NCBI GenBank assembly: GCA_017650325.1
Contig: JAGCFC010000184.1
Span: 1-37,111, forward strand
Origin: Salinivirgaceae bacterium
GTDB lineage: Bacteria; Bacteroidota; Bacteroidia; Bacteroidales; SZUA-534
DNA length: 37,111 nucleotides
Direction of reading: 5' to 3'
Shown in pieces: positions 7,360 through 15,585 of this stretch. A program made the position numbers and the translations under genes. Every line of letters starts with the position of its first letter. The first letter of the stretch is position 1. The notes below the pieces were generated by a model. It saw only the letters and a program-made list of their open reading frames with translations, was not told the origin of the DNA and did no database searches.

Positions 7360-10071
7360 ATGGCGTCTTTTGCGAGAATAGCGGCAACCATAGGTTTTAC
7401 ACTGACTCTGCTCGGCGGCAATGTGCATGCGCAGTCTCTCGAGTATCGTTTCAGTTTCGAGGTCGAAAGCCACGCCGCTCTTGACAGCTTGTCTGATAGA
7501 ATATCAATCGACAAAGTTGAAGGCAGCCATGTGTGGGCTTACGCCAATTCCGAAGAGATGGAATGGTTTTTGCAAACAGGCATCAGTTTTGAACTGTGTT
7601 CCGACAAAAGCTCTGAAAAGGCCATCCCAATGGGGGCATCTGTCGCACAAATGCAAAATCTCGACCGCTACCCAACATATCCAGTTTACGATACGCTAAT
7701 GCGGAATTTCGAACGCGATTATCCGCAGTTGTGCCGGCTTGAGGTTGTTGCCACATTGCCGTCGGGGCGGCAGATACTGGCTCTGAAAATATCCAACAAT
7801 GTGGAGATTGATAACACTACAAAGCCCGAGGTGCTATGCACCGCAACAATGCATGGTGACGAGGGAATCTGTGCAACTACGGCGCTCAATTTTTGCAATC
7901 ATATGCTTAGCAGCTACGGAACCGACAGCAAAGTCAACCGTTTGTTGGACAGCATCGAATTTTGGGTAATCCCAATTCTCAATCCTGACGGAATGTATAA
8001 TGGCAGCAACAATTCGATAAGTGGGTCGACGCGCTCGAATAATAACTCATATGACTTGAACCGAAATTTTCCACATGTCGACGGCACCAGTGGCAACACT
8101 TTGCAGCCCGAGACCATAGCAATGATGGAATTCTTCGGCAATCATCATTTTTCACTTTCTACAAACCTGCACGGTGGCAACGAGTGTTTCAACTATCCGT
8201 GGGATACATGGGATGAAAAATACTGGAAGGACCGCATAGCCGCGGATGAAGACTGGTGGCAACTGGTAGGTGGCGCTTATCGCGATACTGCCCAGCATAA
8301 TAGTGCAAGCGGTTATTTCGATGATGGATGCGGCCATTCGGCCAACGGACTTACTCGTGGTTACAGTTGGTACAAGGTCAAAGGTGGGCAACAGGATTGG
8401 GCAAATTACTTTATGCACTGCCGTGAGGTTACCATTGAGGTATGTGGATCAAAAGAGCCGACATCGACAACCACCATCGCCAACATCTGGAAGTATAACA
8501 AAAACTCCATGTTGAACTTCTACGCCGAGAGTTTGAACGGTGTGCGCGGAACGGTAACAAATGCCGCGGGGCAGCCGCTTGCAGCCCGTATCACCATTGC
8601 AGGACATGACATCGACAACTCATGGGTGGAAACCGATATTCGTGCAGGTGACTATCACCGATTTTTGAAAGGCGGCACTTACAGTCTGACGTTCGAGGCG
8701 GAAGGTTATGAGACACAAACAATTGATAATGTTGTGGTTGTTGACGGGAAACCAACATGGCTCAATGTTGTAATGGTGACGGGACAGCACAAACTAACTG
8801 TCAGCACCAATTCTGTCAGCATCTCGTTGCCCGCAATGTCAACAGCAGCAAGTAAGATAGTAATTGCCAACATAAGCAAGTTCGATGACGAATATGCGTT
8901 GACAACATCGGGTAATGCCGATTGGCTAACATTTGACAAGTATGGACAAGCATTGCCGAAGGGTAAAACAGACACGCTTACAGCAACCATAAGCAGTTGC
9001 TGGCTCGATGATGGTGTTTACTCCTCGGTGGTGCGGTTAGAGTCGGTTAGCCAGACCATCACAATCAACTTCAGCCTGACGGTTAACAGCAATCCGGTTG
9101 AAATGAAATTGACATCGCTGCCACTCAAATACAATTACAGCATTGGTGACTCCCTTAACCTCGACGGGGCGGTAATAGAACTGAAATACTGCAATGACTC
9201 TATAGTTTCCATTGCCCTTGCAAAAGAGATGGTTAGCGGGTTCGACAGTGAAACGGTTGGCCTTAAAACCCTTACAGTGGATATTGGCGGCCAGAAGGTC
9301 TTTTTCAACATTATTGTTCTCGAAAAGACCGTTCAGCCTTCCGTACCCGCCGAATTGCAAAGCGTGGTTATTACTGCGTTGCCCGACAAACGAGTTTATA
9401 ATGTCGGTGATGATTTTGACCCGAGCGGGGGCTTATTGACCTTGACTTTCAGCAATGACTCAACGGCTGTTGTGCCAATGGAAAACGCTCTTGTCAACGG
9501 CTTCAGCAGCAAGCAGGATGGCATTGTGCTCCTGACTGTTAAGTATGGCACATTTACGAATGTGTTTACTATAAGTGTGGTAAGAGCTGAGGATAAGAAA
9601 CCATATGTTGTGTCGGCTGAGCTTACATCTCTGCCTATAAAATTGGAGTACAACATTGGTCAGACGCTCGATTTGAGTGGTGGTCAACTCACAGTAACCT
9701 ACAGTAACGACTCTACATCAGTCATGGCTTTGCAAGGCAGCATGATCAGCGGTTTCAGCAGTGACTCTGCAGGAATACAATGGGTAACGGTTTCTTGGAA
9801 TAATACAATTAATGCGTTCTGTGTCAGCGTTGTTGATGATACCAATTACACGAAAATAACCGATACGCTTGATGCCGCACCTTCGATTTATGTGCGGGAA
9901 AATACAATAGTGATTGAAAACGCTGATGCCGCAGTTGCCGTTTACAATCAGGCAGGCAGGTGCGTAGCCCAGCGTCCCCGAAGTTCGTCAATCATCCGAA
10001 TCGCGGTAAGCGAAAGCGGTGTATATATTGTCAGAATGGGCCGCACAGCACAAAAAGTCGTCATTTATTGA
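7360..10071 (+). CDS. Secreted M14 zinc carboxypeptidase with Ig-like repeats and T9SS sorting domain
   Basis: A 903-residue exported protein. Residues 1-24 are a signal peptide ending VHA-Q. Residues about 105-395 are an M14 carboxypeptidase domain: zinc ligands His165 and Glu168 in MHGDEG, His271 in LHGGNE, and the catalytic Glu360 in TIEVCG. Residues about 399-475 (GVRGTVTNAAGQPLAARI) form a carboxypeptidase regulatory-like beta sandwich. A further beta domain at about 480-580 is followed by three tandem bacterial Ig-like (group 3 type) units. The last 60 residues end in VYNQAGRCV...GVYIVRMGRTAQKVVIY, a type A C-terminal sorting domain for type IX secretion, so the protein should be exported across the outer membrane and attached to the surface or released. 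All metal and catalytic residues checked are present. It is probably transcribed alone, 58 bases after the kinase, with an AAAGGAAA ribosome-binding stretch. Confidence 0.92.
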   Translation: MASFARIAATIGFTLTLLGGNVHAQSLEYRFSFEVESHAALDSLSDRISIDKVEGSHVWAYANSEEMEWFLQTGISFELCSDKSSEKAIPMGASVAQMQNLDRYPTYPVYDTLMRNFERDYPQLCRLEVVATLPSGRQILALKISNNVEIDNTTKPEVLCTATMHGDEGICATTALNFCNHMLSSYGTDSKVNRLLDSIEFWVIPILNPDGMYNGSNNSISGSTRSNNNSYDLNRNFPHVDGTSGNTLQPETIAMMEFFGNHHFSLSTNLHGGNECFNYPWDTWDEKYWKDRIAADEDWWQLVGGAYRDTAQHNSASGYFDDGCGHSANGLTRGYSWYKVKGGQQDWANYFMHCREVTIEVCGSKEPTSTTTIANIWKYNKNSMLNFYAESLNGVRGTVTNAAGQPLAARITIAGHDIDNSWVETDIRAGDYHRFLKGGTYSLTFEAEGYETQTIDNVVVVDGKPTWLNVVMVTGQHKLTVSTNSVSISLPAMSTAASKIVIANISKFDDEYALTTSGNADWLTFDKYGQALPKGKTDTLTATISSCWLDDGVYSSVVRLESVSQTITINFSLTVNSNPVEMKLTSLPLKYNYSIGDSLNLDGAVIELKYCNDSIVSIALAKEMVSGFDSETVGLKTLTVDIGGQKVFFNIIVLEKTVQPSVPAELQSVVITALPDKRVYNVGDDFDPSGGLLTLTFSNDSTAVVPMENALVNGFSSKQDGIVLLTVKYGTFTNVFTISVVRAEDKKPYVVSAELTSLPIKLEYNIGQTLDLSGGQLTVTYSNDSTSVMALQGSMISGFSSDSAGIQWVTVSWNNTINAFCVSVVDDTNYTKITDTLDAAPSIYVRENTIVIENADAAVAVYNQAGRCVAQRPRSSSIIRIAVSESGVYIVRMGRTAQKVVIY
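9103..9837 (+). repeat. Three tandem Ig-like coding repeats within the M14 peptidase
   Basis: Units of about 75 residues begin near 9103, 9355 and 9613. Each opens with L-T-S/A-L-P-x-K/R-x-x-Y-N/S-x-G, carries a central SNDS or CNDS turn, and ends with V-S/N-G-F-(D/S)-S-x-x-x-G then a T-V-x-(Y/W) strand. The first and third units are the most alike. Such arrays usually act as stalks or ligand-binding modules in secreted proteins. Confidence 0.8.
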
Positions 10072-10088
10072 CAACTTTGCTCAAGCAA

Positions 10089-10118
10089 GCGATAAGTTGA
10101 ACTATCGTTTTTCAACTT
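10089..10118. terminator. Possible bidirectional terminator between the M14 peptidase and siaC-like gene
   Basis: Two alternative hairpins overlap here: CGATA (10090-10094) with TATCG (10103-10107) followed by TTTTT, and AAGTTGA (10094-10100) with TCAACTT (10112-10118). The stems are short and overlap the stop codon of the minus-strand gene, so this is a weak call. Confidence 0.35.
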
Positions 10119-10491
10119 CTCTGACAAAATTGAACGGGTAGCGCAGCATCTTCGAAAAACCAAGTCCGGCCTCATACATGTCATCATCGTCTTCAGAGAA
10201 GAACCAGTTGAAAACCAGCGTGTTTTTGTTGTCGGAGGCAAGAGGTTTGAGTTGCACCATAATGTCAAACAGATATTTGGTCGAAGCCGTGTTGAAATAC
10301 TTTAGTTTGAAACTGATGCTTGTGTCAGAGTTTGGATCTTTCAGATAGTTGTCGAGCCAGGCAATTATGTTGTCATAAAATTTCCGTGCGTTTTCTGGAA
10401 TTGAAGTGCCGGTAATTGTGAATTTTCCTGTCGAGGGATCGAACACTATTTCAGGCGTGTCCTCTGTGCCATTGATAATTAACGGTGTCAT
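10102..10491 (-). CDS. SiaC family (DUF1987) regulatory phosphoprotein
   Basis: A 129-residue cytoplasmic protein. The opening INGTEDTPEIVFDPSTGKF then SIPENARKFYDNIIAWLDNYL is the signature of the SiaC/DUF1987 family. In Pseudomonas aeruginosa SiaC is a small protein whose phosphorylation, by the SiaB kinase and SiaA phosphatase, controls the diguanylate cyclase SiaD; partner-switch proteins of this kind link surface or stress signals to biofilm formation. No siaA-, siaB- or siaD-like gene lies in the window, so here it is an orphan. Length and N-terminus fit the family. It is convergent with the M14 gene. Confidence 0.85.
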   Translation of the reverse strand: MTPLIINGTEDTPEIVFDPSTGKFTITGTSIPENARKFYDNIIAWLDNYLKDPNSDTSISFKLKYFNTASTKYLFDIMVQLKPLASDNKNTLVFNWFFSEDDDDMYEAGLGFSKMLRYPFNFVREVEKR

Positions 10492-10538
10492 TGATAATTA
10501 GTTTTTTGATAGTTTTTTCAGATGAAAACTCATCCGCA

Positions 10539-10546
10539 CAAATTTA
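10539..10546 (-). promoter_or_regulatory. Putative -7 element for the siaC-like gene
   Basis: On the minus strand TAAATTTG matches TAnnTTTG exactly, 48 bases before the start codon. No TTTG is found at the right distance upstream, so only the -7 half is supported. Confidence 0.4.
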
Positions 10547-10642
10547 AATTTTGTTCTGAAATATCACCTATCGTATTTAATATGTCGATGATTTTTTGCC
10601 ATTCTTATAAAAATGGAGCAAAATAAATTTATTGAACAAACC

Positions 10643-10650
10643 TAATTTTG
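10643..10650 (+). promoter_or_regulatory. Putative -7 element for the amidohydrolase-like lipoprotein gene
   Basis: TAATTTTG matches TAnnTTTG exactly, 46 bases before the ATG at 10697. A convincing -33 TTTG is lacking. Confidence 0.4.
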
Positions 10651-10696
10651 TACTTTTCAGCGCAGAAAAATAGGGTTTTATAAAAGGTGTATAGCC

Positions 10697-12277
10697 ATGA
10701 TGTTAAGTAAGCGCATATTGCTGATAATGACAAGCCTCGCCTTGACTGTTACGGGTTGCCGGCAGAAGGAGGAGGTTGACCTAATATTGAAGAATGCAAA
10801 AATCTATACAGTCAATAATAGTTTTTCTGTTGTTCAGGGTGCGGCCATACGCAACGGCAAGTTTGTGGCTGTGGCCAGCGACGCCACCATCAGCGCCCGC
10901 TACACATCGGACAGCGTTCTTGATTTGAAAGGCAAATTTGTGTATCCTGGTTTCATCGATTCGCACGCTCACTTTATGCAGTACGCTCTGTCGCTGGCGC
11001 AAGTCGATCTCGATGAGGCCGAAAGCATCAACAGCGTCCTCAACAAACTGCTCGATTTCAAGAAAAAACACGAGGGGCAGTGGATTGTGGCGCGCAACCT
11101 GGCCTATACATCGTCTGACGATTGTGTTATTCCCGACAACACCATTCTTAACAGGCAATTTGAGGATACGCCAGTATTTATCTGGACAAAGGATTACAAG
11201 ACAGCACTTGTCAACGACGCTCTGCTCAAGGCCGTAGGCCTTAAATACAAAGGCAACGGATATCTCACTAATGACCAGGCTCGCAATGTGTCAAAACAGT
11301 TGCCAGAGCCGACAAGAGACGAATTGGCCGAGCTCATCAAACGTGCTGAGCGAGATTGTTTCAATGTGGGAATAACATCAACAACCGATTTTGGCGCCAC
11401 TTGTTCAAATTTGGAGCTGATAGACAGTTTACATAAAGCTGGTATTCTGCAGATACCCGTTTATGCAATACTCGAGCCATCGGCTGAGAACATGGCACGC
11501 TATATCAGCAAAATGCCGGTTCAAACCGATAAACTGAAGGTTGTGTCGGTGGGAGTTGATATCGACGGACGGCTGTCGCAGCACAATGCTGTGATGCTGG
11601 CACCCTATACCGATCTGAATGTGAACGGGCAGCTGCGCGTCAGTCCCGACAGCCTGAAGCGCCTTTGCAAAACGGCATTTGACAACGGATTCCAGATGTG
11701 TGTTGGTTGCGTAGGTGACTCCGCCGCACGGCTGGCCTTGGAAACATACGCACGCATTCTTCCTCATAAGAACAATATGCGCTGGCGAATTGAGAATTTG
11801 CATCTGATTACCCGTCGCGACATGAAATATTTCAGCCATTTCAATGTCATTCCTTCGGTTCAGCCAACGCAGTATGAACTCAACAAGTCGTTCATGACCG
11901 ACAATATCACCCGCAAACTAAAAAAGGAGGTTTTCGCTTGGAAGCAGATGCTTGGGCAGAACCAGGGAATTGTGAGCGGCAGCAACGCTCCATATGGTCC
12001 GCTCAAGCCGACTGAGATAATGTATGCGGCCATGAGTCAGAAAAAGCGTAAGACGCATAACAAGCAAAGCCAGAAAATGACACCGACGCAGACACTGAAA
12101 TCGCTGACCATTTGGGCTGCATATTCACAGTTCGACGAGCAGCAGAAGGGTAGTATCGAAGTCGGGAAGTGGGCCGATTTTGTGGTTGTCGGTAAAAACA
12201 TAACCACAATGTACCAGCCCGACCTTCCGCAAGTTGAGATAGAACAGACTTATCTGCGAGGAAAAAGGGTTAAATAA
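10697..12277 (+). CDS. YtcJ-type amidohydrolase-like lipoprotein, metal ligands largely lost
   Basis: A 526-residue protein with a lipoprotein signal (LALTVTGC, Cys near residue 21). The fold is that of the metal-dependent amidohydrolase family 3 (YtcJ-like): an N-terminal beta sandwich with ILKNAKIYTV, then GFIDSHAHF with the first HxH pair (His90, His92), and the C-terminal SIEVGKWADFVV. However, the residues expected to hold metal further on are changed: the usual VHAIGD is VGCVGD (Gly337 in place of His), RIEH is RIEN (Asn367), and GSDAP is GSNAP (Asn430 in place of the catalytic Asp). By family knowledge this should remove or strongly weaken hydrolase activity, suggesting a binding protein or a changed chemistry. 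The frame is intact over full length, so it is not an ordinary pseudogene. Start ATG 10697 or 10700. Confidence 0.85.
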   Translation: MMLSKRILLIMTSLALTVTGCRQKEEVDLILKNAKIYTVNNSFSVVQGAAIRNGKFVAVASDATISARYTSDSVLDLKGKFVYPGFIDSHAHFMQYALSLAQVDLDEAESINSVLNKLLDFKKKHEGQWIVARNLAYTSSDDCVIPDNTILNRQFEDTPVFIWTKDYKTALVNDALLKAVGLKYKGNGYLTNDQARNVSKQLPEPTRDELAELIKRAERDCFNVGITSTTDFGATCSNLELIDSLHKAGILQIPVYAILEPSAENMARYISKMPVQTDKLKVVSVGVDIDGRLSQHNAVMLAPYTDLNVNGQLRVSPDSLKRLCKTAFDNGFQMCVGCVGDSAARLALETYARILPHKNNMRWRIENLHLITRRDMKYFSHFNVIPSVQPTQYELNKSFMTDNITRKLKKEVFAWKQMLGQNQGIVSGSNAPYGPLKPTEIMYAAMSQKKRKTHNKQSQKMTPTQTLKSLTIWAAYSQFDEQQKGSIEVGKWADFVVVGKNITTMYQPDLPQVEIEQTYLRGKRVK

Positions 12278-12345
12278 TACAATTATTTTCAGATAATTAA
12301 AACAAGTTATATAATTCGATAGTTAAACAATTAAACATTCAGATT

Positions 12346-12846
12346 ATGAAAAGATTTCTTTTGGCAGCAATGGTGGCGGCAGTATTCACGGGTGTCAACG
12401 CTCAGAATTTGAAGGTTGGCGATGACATGCCCAATTTCACACTGCAGACAGTGAAAGGCGAAGACATGAGCCTGTCGCAATTCAAAGGCAAGATTGTGCT
12501 TATCGACTTCTGGGCATCGTGGTGCGGTCCGTGCCGCCGCGAAAACCCGAATGTGGTTGCCGCATACGAAAAATTCAAAGACAAAAAGTTTAAAAAGGGC
12601 AAAGGCAAAGGACTGGTGGTTCTGAGCGTGTCGCTCGACACTGACAAGGAGGCATGGGCAAAAGCCATTGCCGATGACGGACTGGTATGGGACACACACG
12701 TGTCGGATCTGAAAAAATGGAACGGCATTGCCAAGCAATTCGGCATCACCGGTATTCCAACTAATTTCCTTGTCGATGGTAAGGGCAAAATTGTGGGCAT
12801 CGGCCTACGCGGCGAAAAACTTATGGATGCTCTTAAGAAACTATAG
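12346..12846 (+). CDS. TlpA-like periplasmic thioredoxin family protein
   Basis: A 166-residue exported protein. Residues 1-19 (MKRFLLAAMVAAVFTGVNA) are a signal peptide; the rest is a single AhpC/TlpA-type thioredoxin fold with FWASWCGPCRRE, redox cysteines Cys60 and Cys63, and the cis-Pro loop in GITGIPTNFLVD. Such proteins reduce or exchange disulfides in the periplasm, often for cytochrome maturation or repair of exported proteins. A lysine-rich insert (KKFKKGKGKG) lies between the active-site helix and the following strand. It appears to be a single-gene unit with a terminator behind it. Confidence 0.9.
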   Translation: MKRFLLAAMVAAVFTGVNAQNLKVGDDMPNFTLQTVKGEDMSLSQFKGKIVLIDFWASWCGPCRRENPNVVAAYEKFKDKKFKKGKGKGLVVLSVSLDTDKEAWAKAIADDGLVWDTHVSDLKKWNGIAKQFGITGIPTNFLVDGKGKIVGIGLRGEKLMDALKKL

Positions 12847-12871
12847 CTTTAGTTAGGAATTTAAACCTTGT

Positions 12872-12922
12872 CAGGGCGGTTGAGAAACAGGTGTTTGCCT
12901 GGATCCAGCCGCCTTGTTTTTT
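12872..12922 (+). terminator. Terminator after the TlpA-like gene
   Basis: AGGGCGGTTG (about 12873-12882) pairs with CAGCCGCCTT (about 12906-12915) with G-U pairs allowed, followed by a run of seven T. The loop is long (about 23 bases) and contains a smaller possible hairpin. Confidence 0.65.
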
Positions 12923-12947
12923 TCAAGAGCGGCATTGATGAGAGATT

Positions 12948-14072
12948 CTATTTAAGCATGCGCTCAATGTTGTTCCATAAATCGGCAGCCGATTTGTCCC
13001 ACGAGAATTTTGAACGTTGAATCTTGGCGTTGGCAATCAAACGTGCGCGGAGCTCGGTATCGTCAGCCATTCGCGCCATGGCATTGGCGATATCATCGTC
13101 GGAGTGGGGATTGACTAGCAGTCCGGCATCACCGGCAACCTCAGGCATCGAGGTGCAGTTTGATGTAATAACGGGTACGTCGCAGTTCATGGCCTCAATA
13201 AGAGGAACACCAAACCCTTCGAGAAACGACACGAGAATGAGTGCATGAGCGCTTGCCACTACGCGGCTAAGTTCGACAGGCTGCAGTCGGCCAAGAAAAA
13301 GAACGTCGTCGGCATGGCGCATATGCTCCAATTCGTGGTCGATTGATGACATTGACCACATACACTCTCCAACGATTAGCAAACGCATGTTCGAACCTGA
13401 GCGTTCCTTGTAGATGTCGAACGCGCGGAGCATTCCTTCAACATTTTTGCGTTGGTTGAGCGAACCCACATACACAAAATACGGAAACCCGCCCGATAGC
13501 TTGTTGCGCACAGCCTGCTGCTCGTCGTCGGGCAGCGGAACAAATTCTGTTTTTATGCCATTGTACACAACATCAATTTTATCGGGATTAATGCCCCAAG
13601 TCTTCACAATGTCGGCTTTTGAGTATTCCGATACGGTGCCGAGCCTGTCGGCGTTGCGGGCGAATTGCGGGAAAAATTTGTTGTAGTACCGGTTGGTCAG
13701 AAAAGGCTGACTTTTGGTGTTGTGGACAAATCCTATGTCGTGAATCACATTGTAAGTCTTCACAGTCGGATGAGTGGGCATGTAGCCGTCGGTCGATAAA
13801 AAGATGTCGGCCTTATGATGGTGGATGATGCGCGGAATTGAGTATTCGAAACGTGCGTGCCAGAGTAATGGGTGCCGCGATGGCAGAAAAGTCTTGACAG
13901 GCAGCACATTGCTGGAATAGATGAACGACTCGTCCCAGTCACGGTCGAAAATGAAAATGAACTTATGCTCAGGATGGTTGCGGACCAGTCTCGACAGAAC
14001 CTCGTCAGTGAAACTTCCAAGACCTTCGAGCTTGTCTTTGAGCAAAGTTTGAGTATTTACCGCAATAATCAT
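12948..14072 (-). CDS. Family 4 glycosyltransferase
   Basis: A 374-residue GT-B fold glycosyltransferase. The C-terminal nucleotide-sugar half carries FVYVGSLNQRKN (about 199-210) and the retaining-enzyme E-x7-E motif as EGFGVPLIE (Glu285 and Glu293), followed by a PVITSNCTSMPEVAGDAGLLV segment typical of GT4 mannosyl- or rhamnosyltransferases. The N-terminal half has the usual VSEYSKADIVKTWGI stretch. There is no signal peptide, so it acts on the cytoplasmic side of the membrane, presumably on a lipid-linked glycan. No other sugar-transfer genes are nearby, so the glycan is unknown. Confidence 0.9.
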   Translation of the reverse strand: MIIAVNTQTLLKDKLEGLGSFTDEVLSRLVRNHPEHKFIFIFDRDWDESFIYSSNVLPVKTFLPSRHPLLWHARFEYSIPRIIHHHKADIFLSTDGYMPTHPTVKTYNVIHDIGFVHNTKSQPFLTNRYYNKFFPQFARNADRLGTVSEYSKADIVKTWGINPDKIDVVYNGIKTEFVPLPDDEQQAVRNKLSGGFPYFVYVGSLNQRKNVEGMLRAFDIYKERSGSNMRLLIVGECMWSMSSIDHELEHMRHADDVLFLGRLQPVELSRVVASAHALILVSFLEGFGVPLIEAMNCDVPVITSNCTSMPEVAGDAGLLVNPHSDDDIANAMARMADDTELRARLIANAKIQRSKFSWDKSAADLWNNIERMLK

Positions 14073-14089
14073 TTCCCGTTATTTGACCG

Positions 14090-14097
14090 CAAAAGTA
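14090..14097 (-). promoter_or_regulatory. Putative -7 element for the glycosyltransferase gene
   Basis: On the minus strand TACTTTTG matches TAnnTTTG, 17 bases before the start codon at 14072. TTTA lies 23 bases upstream of it, a poor -33. Confidence 0.4.
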
Positions 14098-14250
14098 GTA
14101 GATAATTGATAAATGAATAGTAAAGGCCTTAATTTTTGGTTTACCGAATTAAAAAACAGGCTGTAGGGTAAAATGAGGCTTGAGTTTTTATCAAAATTGT
14201 CGCTTTTTTGGCATTTTTTCAGTAATTCTGCAAATCGAAAATTGAGTGAT

Positions 14251-15336
14251 ATGAAAGCCGGTAACATTTTGAAAATTATTGGAAAAACGAATGTCAAGAC
14301 GTTTGGCGGACTCCTGATAGGGAATCAAATTAGAAGAATTACAACGATTGTGCTCTGTCTTTCGGCGGTTGTAAACGCCACTGCGCAGCGCAATGAGATT
14401 TCGTCGATGAGATGGGGAGCCGATTTCAATATCCACATCACCTTCAGCAACGATTCAACATCAATTCTCGATGTGCGCGGTCTGTATCACTCAACATCCA
14501 CAATGCCTCAGATGGCTGTCGGGTCGGAGGAGGTTACCTACTACCCGGTAACACTCGATCCTGAGTTTGTAAATGCTTTGAAGAACAGACGTTTGGAATC
14601 GTTTGAAGATGACACTGCAACCATAAAATTCTCTGATACCGTGAGGGCAAAAACGCTTTGGAGCGCTTTGCATGGTGAGATAGGAGGCGGTTATATTCAC
14701 TTTATCAATTGCCTGATTTACAGCCTCGAATCGAAAAGTTTGAATCTTTGGTCGCCTTTCTTCCGCAGGCCTGAATCGAATTGGAAACCAAATCCGATGA
14801 CTGAGTCGTACCGTCGCACCAAGAATTGGAAATACTACTTCCCCGACAATCAGAAACTGGCTCAGAAAGAATATCTTACAAAACAGAAAAATGGCGAGTT
14901 GGGCGATATTCAGCTGCTGCCTAAATCGTTCATCACGCTTTTCCTAAATACAAACCAAAAACAGTACGAGCAGCTTATTGCCACTGGCGAAATCAACAAG
15001 GTGGCCATTATTGACATGATAAGGCTGCTGGTAAGCGCAAACTATCTTGGCGTCGATCAGATATCTCTCATCCAAGGTGCCGTGTCGAAATCGATAATGA
15101 AATATTCGATGAACAGTCTTCCGTCGGTTATTATTTTCGACGATTTTGACGCTGCAGTTGCCATGACTCTCGACCACGAAGGATACAAAATTGACAATGT
15201 GGTTTTTAATCATCAGGACGAACTCTCGGCCGACGAGATTGAACAGCGCATGCAACTTATGCAAGGTGTTATCAGGCAGGTGAACTCAATCAATAAGAAA
15301 TTGTTCGAGCGCAACTTGAAGAATTATTACAAATAA
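14251..15336 (+). CDS. Unrecognised exported protein
   Basis: A 361-residue protein I do not recognise. I start it at ATG 14251; the frame is open up to 14173 but that part is AT-rich and low in coding character. A hydrophobic segment at about residues 28-42 (ITTIVLCLSAVVNATAQ) looks like a signal peptide with an unusually long basic N-region, which suggests that either the true start lies a little later or the n-region is atypical. The mature part is rich in Ser, Thr and Asn early on, with conserved-looking tracts such as YYPVTLDPEFVNALKNR and DEIEQRMQLMQGVIRQVNSINKKLFERNLK, an amphipathic helix at the C-terminus. It is divergent from the glycosyltransferase gene. No catalytic motif seen. 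Confidence 0.6.
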   Translation: MKAGNILKIIGKTNVKTFGGLLIGNQIRRITTIVLCLSAVVNATAQRNEISSMRWGADFNIHITFSNDSTSILDVRGLYHSTSTMPQMAVGSEEVTYYPVTLDPEFVNALKNRRLESFEDDTATIKFSDTVRAKTLWSALHGEIGGGYIHFINCLIYSLESKSLNLWSPFFRRPESNWKPNPMTESYRRTKNWKYYFPDNQKLAQKEYLTKQKNGELGDIQLLPKSFITLFLNTNQKQYEQLIATGEINKVAIIDMIRLLVSANYLGVDQISLIQGAVSKSIMKYSMNSLPSVIIFDDFDAAVAMTLDHEGYKIDNVVFNHQDELSADEIEQRMQLMQGVIRQVNSINKKLFERNLKNYYK

Positions 15337-15585
15337 CTCCGGACATCCGCAGGGTGCGATAATTCACAACCTTTCTATTAAAGATTTTGTCTCATATTCC
15401 CGCACAAGAACAAGTGACAGGGAAAAGGGATTGTCATGTGTGAAACTCAAAATCATGACATTCAAAAAGGTGTTTTTATAATTTTTATTACTTTTACGTT
15501 TTACAAACAGACGAGGTTGTTTATGCATGATAACCGCGCTGTTAGTCGGTTTAAAATTGTATGTCAATCAAATAACGAAATAAAA

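Noticed and set aside
15436..15585. Upstream extension of the composite surface protein by 50 codons
   Set aside because: The extension ends the otherwise clean signal peptide at MKRVSFFTSLV and looks like leader DNA.
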